In this document: piece by piece, positions 1 through 8,594 of the stretch | Layout of the letters: each line of letters begins with the position of its first letter | Position numbering within the stretch: position 1 is the stretch's first letter | NCBI GenBank assembly: GCA_032249695.1 | Contig: JAVVHE010000019.1 | Coordinates: 1 to 52,045, forward strand | DNA length: 52,045 bases | From: JAVVHE01 sp032249695 | GTDB lineage: Bacteria; Pseudomonadota; Alphaproteobacteria; Sphingomonadales; Sphingomonadaceae | Reading direction: 5' to 3' | Notes under the pieces: generated by a model | What the model was told of the DNA's origin: nothing | What the model saw: only the letters and a program-made list of their open reading frames with translations | Database searches by the model: none | Translations under genes and position numbers: made by a program

Positions 1-49
1 GGCATTCCTGGTGCCTTGGCTAGAAGATCAGTCCTGTAAAGAGACTGGG

Positions 50-142
50 TGGCGGTGCCGGAGGGATTCGAACCCTCGGTACGAGTAATCCCCGTACGGC
101 GGTTTAGCAAACCGCTGGTTTAAGCCTCTCACCCACAGCACC
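50..142 (-). tRNA. tRNA-Ser (anticodon GCU)
   Basis: Serine tRNA reading AGC/AGU codons. Read on the minus strand it has a 7-bp acceptor stem (GGTGCTG pairing with CGGCACC, one G-T pair), the T-loop GGTTCGAATCC, an anticodon stem-loop with GCT at 106-108, and a long variable arm with a GTACG/CGTAC stem, as expected for a class II tRNA. The 3' CCA is encoded (complement of TGG at 50-52). Confidence 0.97.
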
Positions 143-706
143 GGGAAGGCAGGGGCGCCAGTTACGGCGCGCGTGCGCCAGCGTCAAACCGCTTTCGCGC
201 ACGGTGGCGTAGGCTGCATGGACGGCGGCGATGGGTAGGTCCGCGTCGGCCCCGGTCAAGCGCGCGAGGTGACCGACACGCTCATCACCCACTCGCCGTG
301 CCAGCGCGCCGATCCGATGAACGCGGATCGCGTCCGCCCGCACTTCGGCCACGACCGCGGTCGTGGAAGGCGTCGTCGCCGCCGAAACGCAGCATGAATT
401 GCTTGAGCTCGACCGGCGCGACCGGCTCGATGTTGTCGTCGCGCCCAAGCGGCGCGCCCATCCGCGCCGCGGCCCGGCAACAGCCGCTCGACGCGTTCGG
501 CGACGCCAGCGCGGCCGAGCAGGCGGCTTCATCGCCCGGGCGGCGGTGGACGGCCTCGTCGCGCACGCTTGCGAAGCCACAATCGGACAGGGCTTGCAGC
601 CACTTGCGCCCGTCCACCGCCCGGCTGTCGCCGGCGTCCACGCCCGCGGTCAGCTGGCGGCGCTGCGGGGCGGCCTGCGTCCACAGGCCGGACGCTTCGC
701 CGACAT
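143..706 (-). pseudogene. Probable frameshifted gene downstream of flhA
   Basis: There is no intact gene between flhA and the tRNA, but there are coding traces on the minus strand. An ATG at 706 is preceded by a GGGAG ribosome site, yet its frame stops after 18 codons. From about 695 to 350 a second frame has third-position GC near 88% and protein-like composition (for example VELKQFMLRFGGDDAF). From about 365 to 150 a third frame takes over (AVVAEVRADAIRVHRIGALA) and runs into the tRNA. At least two frame changes would be needed to join them. I do not recognise the family. It may be a dead flagellum-linked gene, or an active gene with sequence errors. Limits are approximate. Confidence 0.35.
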
Positions 707-805
707 CGCACCGATATCTCCCGAGCCTGCGTCAGGGCGGAATTATTCGGCGAACGGGACGGATGTCTGCGCTTTGCCGGCCATCCGCCCGCACGGCCGC
801 AGCCG

Positions 806-2962
806 TCACGCAGCCAGTCGCAATCCGGGCGCGCCCGGCGCTGGCCCGGGCGTAGGTGCGCCCGCGCCGGGGGCGGTGCCGGCCGGTCGGCCGATCACCG
901 CGGCCACGTCCACCATCTTATCCTCAGGCAGCTCCATCGCGCTCAGCACCACGAGCTGCGGCAGCCGCACGCGCAGCAGCCGTCGCAGCGCGCGACGGGC
1001 GCCGGGCGCGGTCAGCAGCGCCAGCCCCGCTCCGCTCTCCAGCACCGGCGCGGCGGCGTCCGCCACGGCCTCGACAATGCGCGCGCCAAGCGCCGGGTCG
1101 ATCGGCCAGTGCGAGCCCGGATCGGCGCGAACCGAAGCGGCGACGAGCTGCTCGAGCTCGGGATCGAGCGTCAGCGCGCGCAACGGGTCGCCCGGCCCCG
1201 CCAGCCGCGCAACGATCAGATCGCCCAGTTCGGGCCGCATCGCCTCGGCGAGTTCGGCGGGATCCTGCGTCCGGCTCGCAGCGACGGTCGCTGCCTCGCA
1301 GATGCGGCGAAACTCGCGCAGCGGCACACCCTCCTCCAACAGCAGCTGCAGCGCATGGGTGAGGGTCGCGAGCGGCAGCGTCTTGGGCACGAGATTGACG
1401 ACCAGGTGGCGTGCGCTGCCCTGCAGCTGATCGAGCAGCCGCTGCACGTCGTCCTGTCCCAGCAGCCGCCATGCATGGCGCTGCAGCAGCTGCGACAGAT
1501 GCGTGGCGATGACGGTCGGCGCATCGACGACGGTGTAGCCGTTCGCAGTGGCGGCGTCGCGGTCCTCGCGGGCGATCCACAGCGCTGGCAGGCCGAAGCT
1601 CGGGTCGCGCGTGGGGCGGCCGGGCACGGGCTCGATCACCTCGCCGCTGTCGAGCGCGAGCCAGTCGGCGGGCGCCACTTCCGATTCGGCCTGCGCCACG
1701 CCGGCGATCACGATGCGGTAGCAGTTGGGCGCGAGGCTGAGATTGTCGCGCACGCGGATCGCTGGAAGCACGAAGCCCAATTCGCGGCTAAGCTGGCGGC
1801 GCATACCGGTGATGCGCGCGATGAGCGGCGCGCGGCGAGCGTCGTCGACAAGATCGACGAGGCCATAGCCCAGTTCCAGCCCGGCGAGGCTGTGGTCGCT
1901 GACCTCGTCCCAGCTGGGTCCGGGGTCGCCCTCGTCGGCGCCGGTCGCGGACTTCGCGGTCCCACTGACAACCTCGCCCTCGGCGGTGGAAGTGCGTGCG
2001 CGCATCGACCATGCCGCCCAGCCCGCAACCGCGGCAACCGCTCCGACGATCAGCTTGGGCATCCCAGGCAGCAGCGCCAGCAGCGCGAGGATGCCGGCGA
2101 CCGGCGCCCACACCCCTTCCATCCGGAACTGTCCCGCAACCTGCCCGCCGAGGTCGCTCGCCTGGCTGACACGCGTGACGATGATCGCCGCGGCGAGGCT
2201 CAGCAGCAGCGCTGGCACCTGCGCGACGAGGCCGTCGCCGATCGCCAGCAACACATAGGCCGACGCAGCGTCGGCGAGGCTGAGGCCGTGCTGCGCCATG
2301 CCGATCAGCATCCCGCCGACGAGGTTGATCGCGAGAATCAGGATGCCCGCGACCGCGTCGCCCTTGGTGAACTTCGAGGCGCCGTCCATCGATCCGTAGA
2401 AGTCGGCCTCCAGCGCGACTTCGGCGCGGCGGGCCTTGGCTTCCTCGCCGGTCAGCGCGCCTGCGTTGAGGTCGGCGTCGATCGCCATCTGCTTGCCCGG
2501 CAGCGCATCGAGCGTGAAGCGCGCACTGACTTCAGAGACGCGCCCCGCGCCCTTCGTAATGACGACCATGTTGATGATCGTAAGGATCACGAACACGATC
2601 ACCCCGACGATGTATTCGCCGCCGATCAGGAAGGTGCCGAACGCCTCGATGACATGACCTGCCGCAGCAGGGCCTTGGTGGCCGTGCACCAGGACGGCGC
2701 GCGCGGATGCGACGTTCAGCGCCAGGCGCAGCATCGTGGCGAACAGCAGCACGGTCGGGAAGGCGGAGAAGTCGAGCGGGCGCTCGGTCTTCAGCGCCAC
2801 CATCAACACCGCGAGGCTGAGCGCGATGTTCAGCACGAAGAACACATCGAGCACCGCGCCCGGCACCGGCACGACCATCAGCGCAACGACGATCAGCGCG
2901 CCCAGCGGCAGCAGCGCCGCGCGCGCCGACGCGGCCGAGCGGAGACGGTCGGCGAGCGTCAT
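806..2962 (-). CDS. flhA: Flagellar biosynthesis protein FlhA
   Basis: FlhA is the large membrane subunit of the flagellar type III export gate; its cytoplasmic domain docks chaperone-substrate complexes. The 718-residue product matches the family length of about 700. It has hydrophobic membrane segments in roughly residues 15-310, including the conserved stretch RLALNVASARAVL and the FHIPEP-family signature EVSARFTLDALPGKQMAID, followed by a soluble C-terminal domain from about 340. The ATG at 2962 (MTLADRL) was chosen because upstream in-frame sequence lacks protein character; a GGAAAG sits 13 nt upstream. No other flagellar structural gene is in the window, but a lytic transglycosylase gene lies 130 bp upstream on the same strand. 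Confidence 0.96.
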   Translation of the reverse strand: MTLADRLRSAASARAALLPLGALIVVALMVVPVPGAVLDVFFVLNIALSLAVLMVALKTERPLDFSAFPTVLLFATMLRLALNVASARAVLVHGHQGPAAAGHVIEAFGTFLIGGEYIVGVIVFVILTIINMVVITKGAGRVSEVSARFTLDALPGKQMAIDADLNAGALTGEEAKARRAEVALEADFYGSMDGASKFTKGDAVAGILILAINLVGGMLIGMAQHGLSLADAASAYVLLAIGDGLVAQVPALLLSLAAAIIVTRVSQASDLGGQVAGQFRMEGVWAPVAGILALLALLPGMPKLIVGAVAAVAGWAAWSMRARTSTAEGEVVSGTAKSATGADEGDPGPSWDEVSDHSLAGLELGYGLVDLVDDARRAPLIARITGMRRQLSRELGFVLPAIRVRDNLSLAPNCYRIVIAGVAQAESEVAPADWLALDSGEVIEPVPGRPTRDPSFGLPALWIAREDRDAATANGYTVVDAPTVIATHLSQLLQRHAWRLLGQDDVQRLLDQLQGSARHLVVNLVPKTLPLATLTHALQLLLEEGVPLREFRRICEAATVAASRTQDPAELAEAMRPELGDLIVARLAGPGDPLRALTLDPELEQLVAASVRADPGSHWPIDPALGARIVEAVADAAAPVLESGAGLALLTAPGARRALRRLLRVRLPQLVVLSAMELPEDKMVDVAAVIGRPAGTAPGAGAPTPGPAPGAPGLRLAA

Positions 2963-3092
2963 CGCGCCAACTTTCCGGCTGCGCGCGACAGACAACCTGC
3001 GCCCCGGAGCGCGTGGCTGGACGAGAGCCTGCCGAAGCGCACGCTGACGGCTCCTCCGGCGCGGCGGCCGAAGCGCCCGCCCCACATCCCGC

Positions 3093-3827
3093 TCACGCGC
3101 CCATCCCCGCGAGCACAAGGTAGGCCGCCCGCGCCAGCGACCGGGCCTGCACCGGCCCGATCGCCTGCGCGGTCTGCACGCTCCGCTCAGGCGGTGGCGC
3201 TGCGGATACAGCGCCATCGCCGCCGAAGCGGCGGGCGAAGTGTTCGTACACCTCGGCGAGGCTTTTCGGCGTGCCGTCGGCGTGGCGGAACACGCGGACG
3301 TTGGCGCGAGCGGCGCTCGGCACCACCGCGCCCGCGTCCGCATCGGGATTCGCGGCCATCGCGGTCAGGAATCTTGCCGCCCCCGCCGGGCCCAGGAAAT
3401 GCGCCAGATAGAGCTCGGTGCCGCCGACCGCGCGTCCCAGTCGGCGGCCCAGCGCCTCGGCGTTGTCCTGTGCATATTCGGCGGCCATCAGCGCCGCGGT
3501 CTCGGCATCGTTCCTCAGCGCCAGCAGTGCGCTCCGCGCCTCGCCGTCGCGCACCCGCGCCCGCCCGCCCGAACTCTCGATCAGGTCCGCCGCCCAGCCC
3601 AGCCCATGCTCAGCGCCGTGCTTTTTCAGCGTCGCCAGCCACGTGCCCTCGACGAACTGGAACAGCCCGCGCGCCGAGCTGGTGCGCGCCGCAGCATCGG
3701 GCCGCAGCCCCGATTCGACCTTCGCCTGCTCCAGCAGATAGCCGAAGCCGACCCCGGTGGCGCGAGCCGCGCGCGCGATCGCGGTTACAGCGCGCTGGGC
3801 CGTCATGGATTGGACGCTGGTGTTCAT
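3093..3827 (-). CDS. Lytic transglycosylase (SLT-like) near flagellar gene
   Basis: Predicted peptidoglycan lytic transglycosylase of 244 residues. The N-terminal half carries an SLT-like fold: LLEQAKVESGLRP around residue 35 with the likely catalytic Glu, then SSARGLFQFVEGTWL. The C-terminal half is Ala-rich without a recognisable domain. There is no clear signal peptide from the ATG at 3827, so export would need another route, such as the flagellar apparatus. Its position just upstream of flhA on the same strand suggests that it opens the cell wall for flagellar rod assembly, a role FlgJ plays elsewhere; that role is inferred from context. Confidence 0.8.
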   Translation of the reverse strand: MNTSVQSMTAQRAVTAIARAARATGVGFGYLLEQAKVESGLRPDAAARTSSARGLFQFVEGTWLATLKKHGAEHGLGWAADLIESSGGRARVRDGEARSALLALRNDAETAALMAAEYAQDNAEALGRRLGRAVGGTELYLAHFLGPAGAARFLTAMAANPDADAGAVVPSAARANVRVFRHADGTPKSLAEVYEHFARRFGGDGAVSAAPPPERSVQTAQAIGPVQARSLARAAYLVLAGMGA

Positions 3828-3883
3828 GCCCCACGCCCACGCAAGCCCCGCGCCAGTGGCCGCGCGATCCGCTCCGGAATGGA

Positions 3884-4291
3884 CTAGCCTCGCTCGTGCC
3901 CGGGCACGCGGCGCACGGGCCAGGGTTCGCCGATGTCCTCCAGGCTCAGCGCCAGCGTCAGAGTGGTCAGGCGCAAAGCGATCGCGTCGGCGAAATCGAG
4001 GCGCAGAACCGCCGGCGCGGGGCGGATCGACAGCAGCAACAGCGGGCTCGCGCGCGAGGGCCAGCGCAGCCGCGTCGCGCGTTCGACATGGCGCACCGTC
4101 AGCAGCGAGCGCACGCGCGTGCGCCGACCGCGATCCTCCCAGCGATAGCGAGACAGGATCAGCGCCGAGACTCCGCGCGCGGCGTCGAAGATGGCGTCGG
4201 CCGACGAGAGGATCGCGTCCTGCGTCAGCGCCGACAGGAAGCGGACGCCGTCGGGGCTGTCGGCGCGAAGGTGGAGACCGGCGTCGGGCAT
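3884..4291 (-). CDS. DUF2948 family protein
   Basis: A 135-residue soluble protein of the alphaproteobacterial DUF2948 type, of unknown function. Recognisable features are the opening pattern GLHLRADSPDGVRFLSALTQDA, the central block SRYRWEDRGRRTRVRSLLTV, and the C-terminal block RLTTLTLALSLEDIGEPW. No signal peptide or membrane segment is visible. The ATG at 4291 gives the expected family length. It lies 99 bp downstream of dapB and 56 bp upstream of the transglycosylase gene on the same strand; whether they share a transcript is unclear. Confidence 0.8.
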   Translation of the reverse strand: MPDAGLHLRADSPDGVRFLSALTQDAILSSADAIFDAARGVSALILSRYRWEDRGRRTRVRSLLTVRHVERATRLRWPSRASPLLLLSIRPAPAVLRLDFADAIALRLTTLTLALSLEDIGEPWPVRRVPGHERG

Positions 4292-4390
4292 GGCCTGCGC
4301 CTACCGCCGCGCCCGCGCCAGGTCACGCCCCCGGGGGCTGCCGGGCGTCGGCGCTCCACCCCCGTATTGGGGAGCAGAGCGCAGCCCGCC

Positions 4391-5188
4391 TCAGGCCGGG
4401 TGGGCCAGCCCCAGCACGTCTGCCATCGCGTAGCGCCCCGGCTGCCGCCCCGCGAGCCACAGCGCCGCTCGCACCGCGCCCTGCGCGAACACTGCGCGGC
4501 TTTCGGCGCGGTGGTTGAGCTCGATGCGCTCGCCGGGGCCGAGCAGCCACACCTCATGCTCGCCCGCGCTGGTGCCACCGCGCAGCGTCGCCATGCCGAT
4601 CTCGCCCGCCTGCCGCCGCGCCGGGCGCGAGGCACGGTCGCGCACATAGGCGCCGCCCTTCCGTCCGGCAGCCGCGGCGTCGGCCAGCATCAGCGCCGTC
4701 CCGCTCGGCGCATCGGCCTTCATGCCGTGGTGCAGTTCCAAGAGCTCGATATCCCAGCCGGGCAGCCGGGCAGCGGCCTCGCGCACCAATCCCGCCAGCA
4801 GGTTGACCCCAAGGCTCATATTGGCGGCATACAGAACCGCGATGTGCCGCGCGGCGGCGTCGATCGCCGCCTGCTGCGCCGGTGTCAGCCCCGTCGTGCC
4901 AATGACGATGGCGCAGCCGGCGGCCGTTGCAGCATCGAGGTTCGCGGCCAGCGAGGCGGGTTCGGTGAAGTCGACGAGGACCTGGGCGGCGTGCGCCAGC
5001 GCAAGGACGTTTGCTCCGACCACGTGTCCCTCGTCCAGCCGGGTGCCGACGCACGGATGGTCGGCATGCTCCACCGCGCCGGCCAGCGCGGCATCGGCCA
5101 GCGAGCGCACTGCGGCGATCACCTCGCGACCCATCCGGCCGCCCGCGCCGAGCACGCCGATCCGAACCGGGGTTGCAGACTTCGCCAT
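4391..5188 (-). CDS. dapB: 4-hydroxy-tetrahydrodipicolinate reductase
   Basis: DapB reduces 4-hydroxy-tetrahydrodipicolinate to tetrahydrodipicolinate with NAD(P)H in the lysine/diaminopimelate pathway, which feeds peptidoglycan synthesis. The 265-residue product has the dinucleotide-binding loop GVLGAGGRMGREV near residue 12, the central IGTTGL motif, and the family signature ELLELHHGMKADAPSGTA around residue 150, which holds the catalytic His pair and Lys. Length is normal for the family. Its ATG at 5188 is 11 bp from the start of the divergent sirtuin gene, so the two transcripts must overlap or use promoters inside each other's coding sequence. Confidence 0.97.
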   Translation of the reverse strand: MAKSATPVRIGVLGAGGRMGREVIAAVRSLADAALAGAVEHADHPCVGTRLDEGHVVGANVLALAHAAQVLVDFTEPASLAANLDAATAAGCAIVIGTTGLTPAQQAAIDAAARHIAVLYAANMSLGVNLLAGLVREAAARLPGWDIELLELHHGMKADAPSGTALMLADAAAAGRKGGAYVRDRASRPARRQAGEIGMATLRGGTSAGEHEVWLLGPGERIELNHRAESRAVFAQGAVRAALWLAGRQPGRYAMADVLGLAHPA

Positions 5189-5199
5189 CGCAGCTAACC

Positions 5200-5940
5200 G
5201 TGCAGCCAGTGCGCGCCATCCGCAATATTGTCGTGCTCACCGGCGCGGGCGTCAGCGCCGAATCGGGTGTCCCAACCTTCCGCGCAGCCGACGGGCTGTG
5301 GGAGGGACACCGCATCGAGGAGGTCGCGGCGCCCGAGGGCTTCGCGCGCGAGCCGGCGCTGGTCAACGCCTTCTATGACGCCCGCCGCGCGCATCTCGGC
5401 CAAGTCGGGCCCAACGCCGCGCACCGGGCGCTCGCGCGGCTCGATGCCGAATGGCCCGGCGGATTGCTGCTCGTCACGCAGAATGTCGACGATCTGCACG
5501 AGCGTGCGGGCTCGAAGCGCCTGCTCCACATGCACGGCGAGCTGAAGTCCGCCTGGTGCACCGCCTGCGACGCGCGCGTGCCGTGGGACGGGCCGATGGC
5601 GGGCGGACCGGCCTGCCCGGCCTGCACGGCGACGGCCACGCTGCGGCCCGATATCGTCTGGTTCGGCGAGATGCCCTACGGCCTCGACGCGATCTACGCG
5701 GCGCTCGACGACGTGGACCTGTTCGTCTCGATCGGAACCAGCGGCGCGGTCTATCCGGCGTCGGGCTTCGTGCATCGGGCCCGTGCCGCGGGCGCGCGCA
5801 CGCTCGAACTCAACCTGCAGCCAAGCGAGGGCAGCTACCTGTTCGACGAAAGCCGCCTTGGCCCGGCAGGCAGCCTCGTGCCGGCGTGGGTCGACGAACT
5901 GCTTGCGTCGAAGCCTTCGGCCGCCGCCTTGCGCCGGTAA
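5200..5940 (+). CDS. cobB: NAD-dependent deacylase, sirtuin class III-like (CobB)
   Basis: Sirtuin that removes acyl groups from protein lysines using NAD+. The 246-residue product starts at a GTG at 5200; a second GTG lies at 5209. Visible motifs are the NAD site GAGVSAESGVPTFR (residues 15-28), TQNVDDLHERAG (93-104), the catalytic His112 in LHMHGEL, a zinc ribbon with Cys120, Cys123, Cys139 and Cys142, and the cofactor-site IGTSG. Tyr59 and Arg62 in AFYDARR match the Tyr/Arg pair that in class III sirtuins favours succinyl and malonyl groups over acetyl. The start is 11 bp from the divergent dapB start, leaving no room for a conventional promoter between them. Confidence 0.94.
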   Translation: MQPVRAIRNIVVLTGAGVSAESGVPTFRAADGLWEGHRIEEVAAPEGFAREPALVNAFYDARRAHLGQVGPNAAHRALARLDAEWPGGLLLVTQNVDDLHERAGSKRLLHMHGELKSAWCTACDARVPWDGPMAGGPACPACTATATLRPDIVWFGEMPYGLDAIYAALDDVDLFVSIGTSGAVYPASGFVHRARAAGARTLELNLQPSEGSYLFDESRLGPAGSLVPAWVDELLASKPSAAALRR

Positions 5941-6009
5941 CACACCGTCCCTAGCCTGCGCCGCGCGCACGGACATCCGCCGTGCGACGCTATTTGAGGT
6001 GACACGCCC

Positions 6010-8031
6010 TTGGGCCGCCTGATTTCCGCGCTCGTGAAGTTTGGCGCCCTCGCCGCAATCCTCGTCGTGATCTTGCTGGCAGCGGGCGTCGCGATCAGCC
6101 TTGCGCTGCTGCCCAGCTTCGATGAGCTGAAGCGCTCGCCGAACGGCCAGACCGTGCAGGTGCTCGATGCGAAGGGCACGCCGCTCATCACGCTGGGGCC
6201 GGGCTATGGCGATTGGCTGCCGATCGCGTCGGTACCGATGGCGATGCGGAAGGCGATCGTCGCGGTCGAGGACCGGCGCTTCTACCACCATATCGGGGTC
6301 GATCCGGTCGGCGTCGCGGCTGCCGCGAAAGACTATGTGGTCGCCGGCCGCCCGCGCGGCGCGTCGACGATCACGCAGCAGCTGGCGCGCAACCTGTACC
6401 TGACGAACGAGCGCACCTTCGCGCGCAAGCTGCGCGAGGCGGTGCTGGCGCTCGCGCTCGAGCAGCGGTTCACGAAGGACCAGCTGCTCGAACTCTATCT
6501 CAACCGCGTCTATTTCGGTGGCGGCTCCTACGGCATCGACGCGGCGTCGCGCCGCTTTTTCGGCCATCCGGCGACGACGCTCAGCCTCGGCGAAAGCGCG
6601 ATCATCGCCGGGCTCGTCAAGGCGCCGTCGCATTACGCTCCGACCGCGGACCCCGATGCCGCGCGGGCGCGAGCCGAGACGGTGCTGGCGGTGATGGCCG
6701 ACGCTGGTGCCATCCCGCGCGACGAGGCGGGACCGGGCCAGCTGCTGGCGGTCAAGCTCGCGCCCGATCCCAAGCCCAACGATGTGCGCTATTTCACCGA
6801 CTGGGCGCTGCAGGAGCTGAACGGGCTGACCGACGAGACGGTCGAGCCGCTGGTGGTGACGACGACGCTCGACAACCGCATGCAGACCGCCGCTGCGCAA
6901 GCAATCGCAACCGCGCCCGAAGGGGTCCAGGGCGCGCTCGTCGCGATGACGCGCGACGGCGCGGTGAAAGCGATGATCGGCGGCAAGAACTATGCGCAAT
7001 CGAATTATAACCGTGCCGTCTCGGCCGTCCGCCAGCCGGGCTCGGCGTTCAAGCTGTTCGTCTATCTGGCCGGGCTGGAAGACGGGATCCGCCCCGACGA
7101 TGTTTATGAGGACCGGCCGGTGTCGATCGGCAACTGGAGTCCCAAGAACTATAATGGCCGCTTCGTCGGCCCGGTGACGGTGACGCAGGCGTTCGCGGCG
7201 TCGATCAACACCGTCGCGGTGCAGATCGCCGACCGCGTGGGCTATGACTCGGTCGCAGCGATGGCGAAGCGGCTGGGGGTATCGACACCGATCGACCGCC
7301 AGCCGGCGATGGCGCTGGGATCGTCGGACGTCCGGCTGATCGACATGGTGCGGGCCTACGCTGCGGTCGCGAACAACGGGCGCGAAGTGCGGCCCTACGG
7401 AATCCTGAAGGTCGAGAGCCGGGGCCGCACGCTTTACGAGCATCAGGCCGATGACGCGCGGCAGGTGATTGCGCCCGATGTTGCGGCGCAAATGACCAGC
7501 CTGCTGAAAGCCGCGGTCGAGACGGGCACCGGGCGCCAAGCGCAGATGGGGCGTGATCTGGCGGGCAAGACCGGCACCACCAGCAGCAACAAGGACGGCT
7601 ATTTCGTCGGCTTCACCAGCGATCTCATCGCAGGCGTGTGGATGGGGCGCGACGATGCGCGGCCGGTGCGCGGGCTGGCGGGCGGCGCGTTCCCGGCGCG
7701 AGCGTTCGCCCGCTTCATGGGCGCTGCGAGCCGGGGCACGGCCGCCTCACCGCTCAACACCGCGGTTGCGATGGACTCGCGCTTCGCTGAACCCGACGCC
7801 GACGCCTACGGGCTGGGTGCCGACCCGACGCAGGCGCCGCAGATCGACCCCGCGACCGGCGAGCCGATCGTCGTGCCGCCGCCGCCGCCCGCTCCGTCCG
7901 ACTCCAGCGACGCGCCCGTCGCCGCGTCGCCGCCGCCCGCTTCGAGCCAGGGGCGCGCGCAGCCGCGACTCGATGACCAGTTCATCGACCGCGTGCTGCA
8001 CGACCGCGCGAGCCGCCCGCCACCGGCCTAG
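6010..8031 (+). CDS. PBP1A-type bifunctional transglycosylase/transpeptidase
   Basis: Class A penicillin-binding protein that polymerises and cross-links peptidoglycan on the outer face of the inner membrane. The 673-residue product has one N-terminal membrane anchor (residues 10-35). A GT51 glycosyltransferase domain follows with VEDRRFYHH (catalytic Glu) and GASTITQQLARNLYL. The transpeptidase domain has the active-site Ser in QPGSAFK, SIN as the SxN motif, and KTGTT. The tail is Pro/Ala-rich and probably disordered. The TTG start at 6010 was chosen because GAGGTG lies 8 nt upstream and the membrane anchor follows at once. It is somewhat shorter than typical PBP1a. Confidence 0.94.
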   Translation: MGRLISALVKFGALAAILVVILLAAGVAISLALLPSFDELKRSPNGQTVQVLDAKGTPLITLGPGYGDWLPIASVPMAMRKAIVAVEDRRFYHHIGVDPVGVAAAAKDYVVAGRPRGASTITQQLARNLYLTNERTFARKLREAVLALALEQRFTKDQLLELYLNRVYFGGGSYGIDAASRRFFGHPATTLSLGESAIIAGLVKAPSHYAPTADPDAARARAETVLAVMADAGAIPRDEAGPGQLLAVKLAPDPKPNDVRYFTDWALQELNGLTDETVEPLVVTTTLDNRMQTAAAQAIATAPEGVQGALVAMTRDGAVKAMIGGKNYAQSNYNRAVSAVRQPGSAFKLFVYLAGLEDGIRPDDVYEDRPVSIGNWSPKNYNGRFVGPVTVTQAFAASINTVAVQIADRVGYDSVAAMAKRLGVSTPIDRQPAMALGSSDVRLIDMVRAYAAVANNGREVRPYGILKVESRGRTLYEHQADDARQVIAPDVAAQMTSLLKAAVETGTGRQAQMGRDLAGKTGTTSSNKDGYFVGFTSDLIAGVWMGRDDARPVRGLAGGAFPARAFARFMGAASRGTAASPLNTAVAMDSRFAEPDADAYGLGADPTQAPQIDPATGEPIVVPPPPPAPSDSSDAPVAASPPPASSQGRAQPRLDDQFIDRVLHDRASRPPPA

Positions 8032-8147
8032 CCGCTCGCGCCCGGCGCGTGGCCGATCGCGGCGTGCAATTCCTCGACCCAGAACGGTTTTTTCAGGATC
8101 GGACAACCGGCGCAAAGTTCCTGCGTCGCCAGTGCTGCGCCCGATCG
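8028..8147 (-). pseudogene. C-terminal remnant of a response-regulator receiver domain
   Basis: Immediately after the ycgN stop codon, and in the same frame, the minus strand encodes about 39 residues ending at a TAG at 8028-8030. The end of this stretch, CPILKKPFWVEELHAAI, matches the last part of a receiver domain (conserved Lys-Pro followed by the final helix). There is no start codon and no upstream receiver sequence with the phospho-accepting Asp. It is therefore probably the tail of a deleted response regulator or hybrid kinase. Its stop overlaps the stop of the convergent PBP gene. Confidence 0.55.
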
Positions 8148-8594
8148 TTACAGCACCCGGTCCTCGACGATGTGCAGCTCGAGCTCGCCCGCTTCCAGCT
8201 CGGAGACCGTCCAGCCACGCACGCTCTCGCCCGCCGCGTGGACGCTCTCGGGGTCGCCGGTCAGCAGCGGATGCCACGCGGGCAGCCCCTCGCCGCGCCA
8301 CAGCCGGAGATAGGCGCAGGTGAATGGCAGCCACTCGATGGTTTCAAGCTTGGCGGGCGTGAGCCGCACGCAATCGGGCACCTGTGCCTTGCGATTGGCA
8401 TAATCGGTGCAGCAGCCCGTGCGGCGGTCGAGCAGCTTGCAGGCGACGTTGGTGGGGTAGATGTCTCCGGTCTCGTCATCCTCAAGCTTGTTGAGGCAGC
8501 ACTTCCCGCACCGGTCGCAGAGCGACTCCCACTCGGCGCGCGTCATCGCTTGCATCGGCTTGATTTCCCACCACGGCCGTGCCTCAGCGGACAT
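8148..8594 (-). CDS. YcgN family cysteine-cluster protein
   Basis: A 148-residue cytosolic protein of the YcgN/UPF0260 family, a conserved proteobacterial group with an unassigned role and a probable metal-binding cysteine cluster. It shows WESLCDRCGKCCLNKLED near residue 25, then ACKLLDRRTGCCTDYANR and VPDCVRLTPAKL, giving the expected Cys spacing, and the conserved end region LPFTCAYLRLWRGEGLPAWHPL. Length fits the family. The start overlaps the end of the upstream SCO1 gene by 11 bp, which implies co-transcription and coupled translation. Confidence 0.88.
   Translation of the reverse strand: MSAEARPWWEIKPMQAMTRAEWESLCDRCGKCCLNKLEDDETGDIYPTNVACKLLDRRTGCCTDYANRKAQVPDCVRLTPAKLETIEWLPFTCAYLRLWRGEGLPAWHPLLTGDPESVHAAGESVRGWTVSELEAGELELHIVEDRVL

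Noticed and set aside
50..142. tRNA-Ser as an attachment site for an integrated element inside the window
   Set aside because: Elements insert at the tRNA 3' end, which faces left out of the window; no integrase gene or repeated tRNA 3' end was seen to the right.
569..5197. A 1542-codon open frame on the plus strand
   Set aside because: It lies antisense to flhA, the transglycosylase gene, the DUF2948 gene and dapB, which have clear motifs. The frame has Arg/Gln/His-rich composition typical of the antisense of GC-rich genes.
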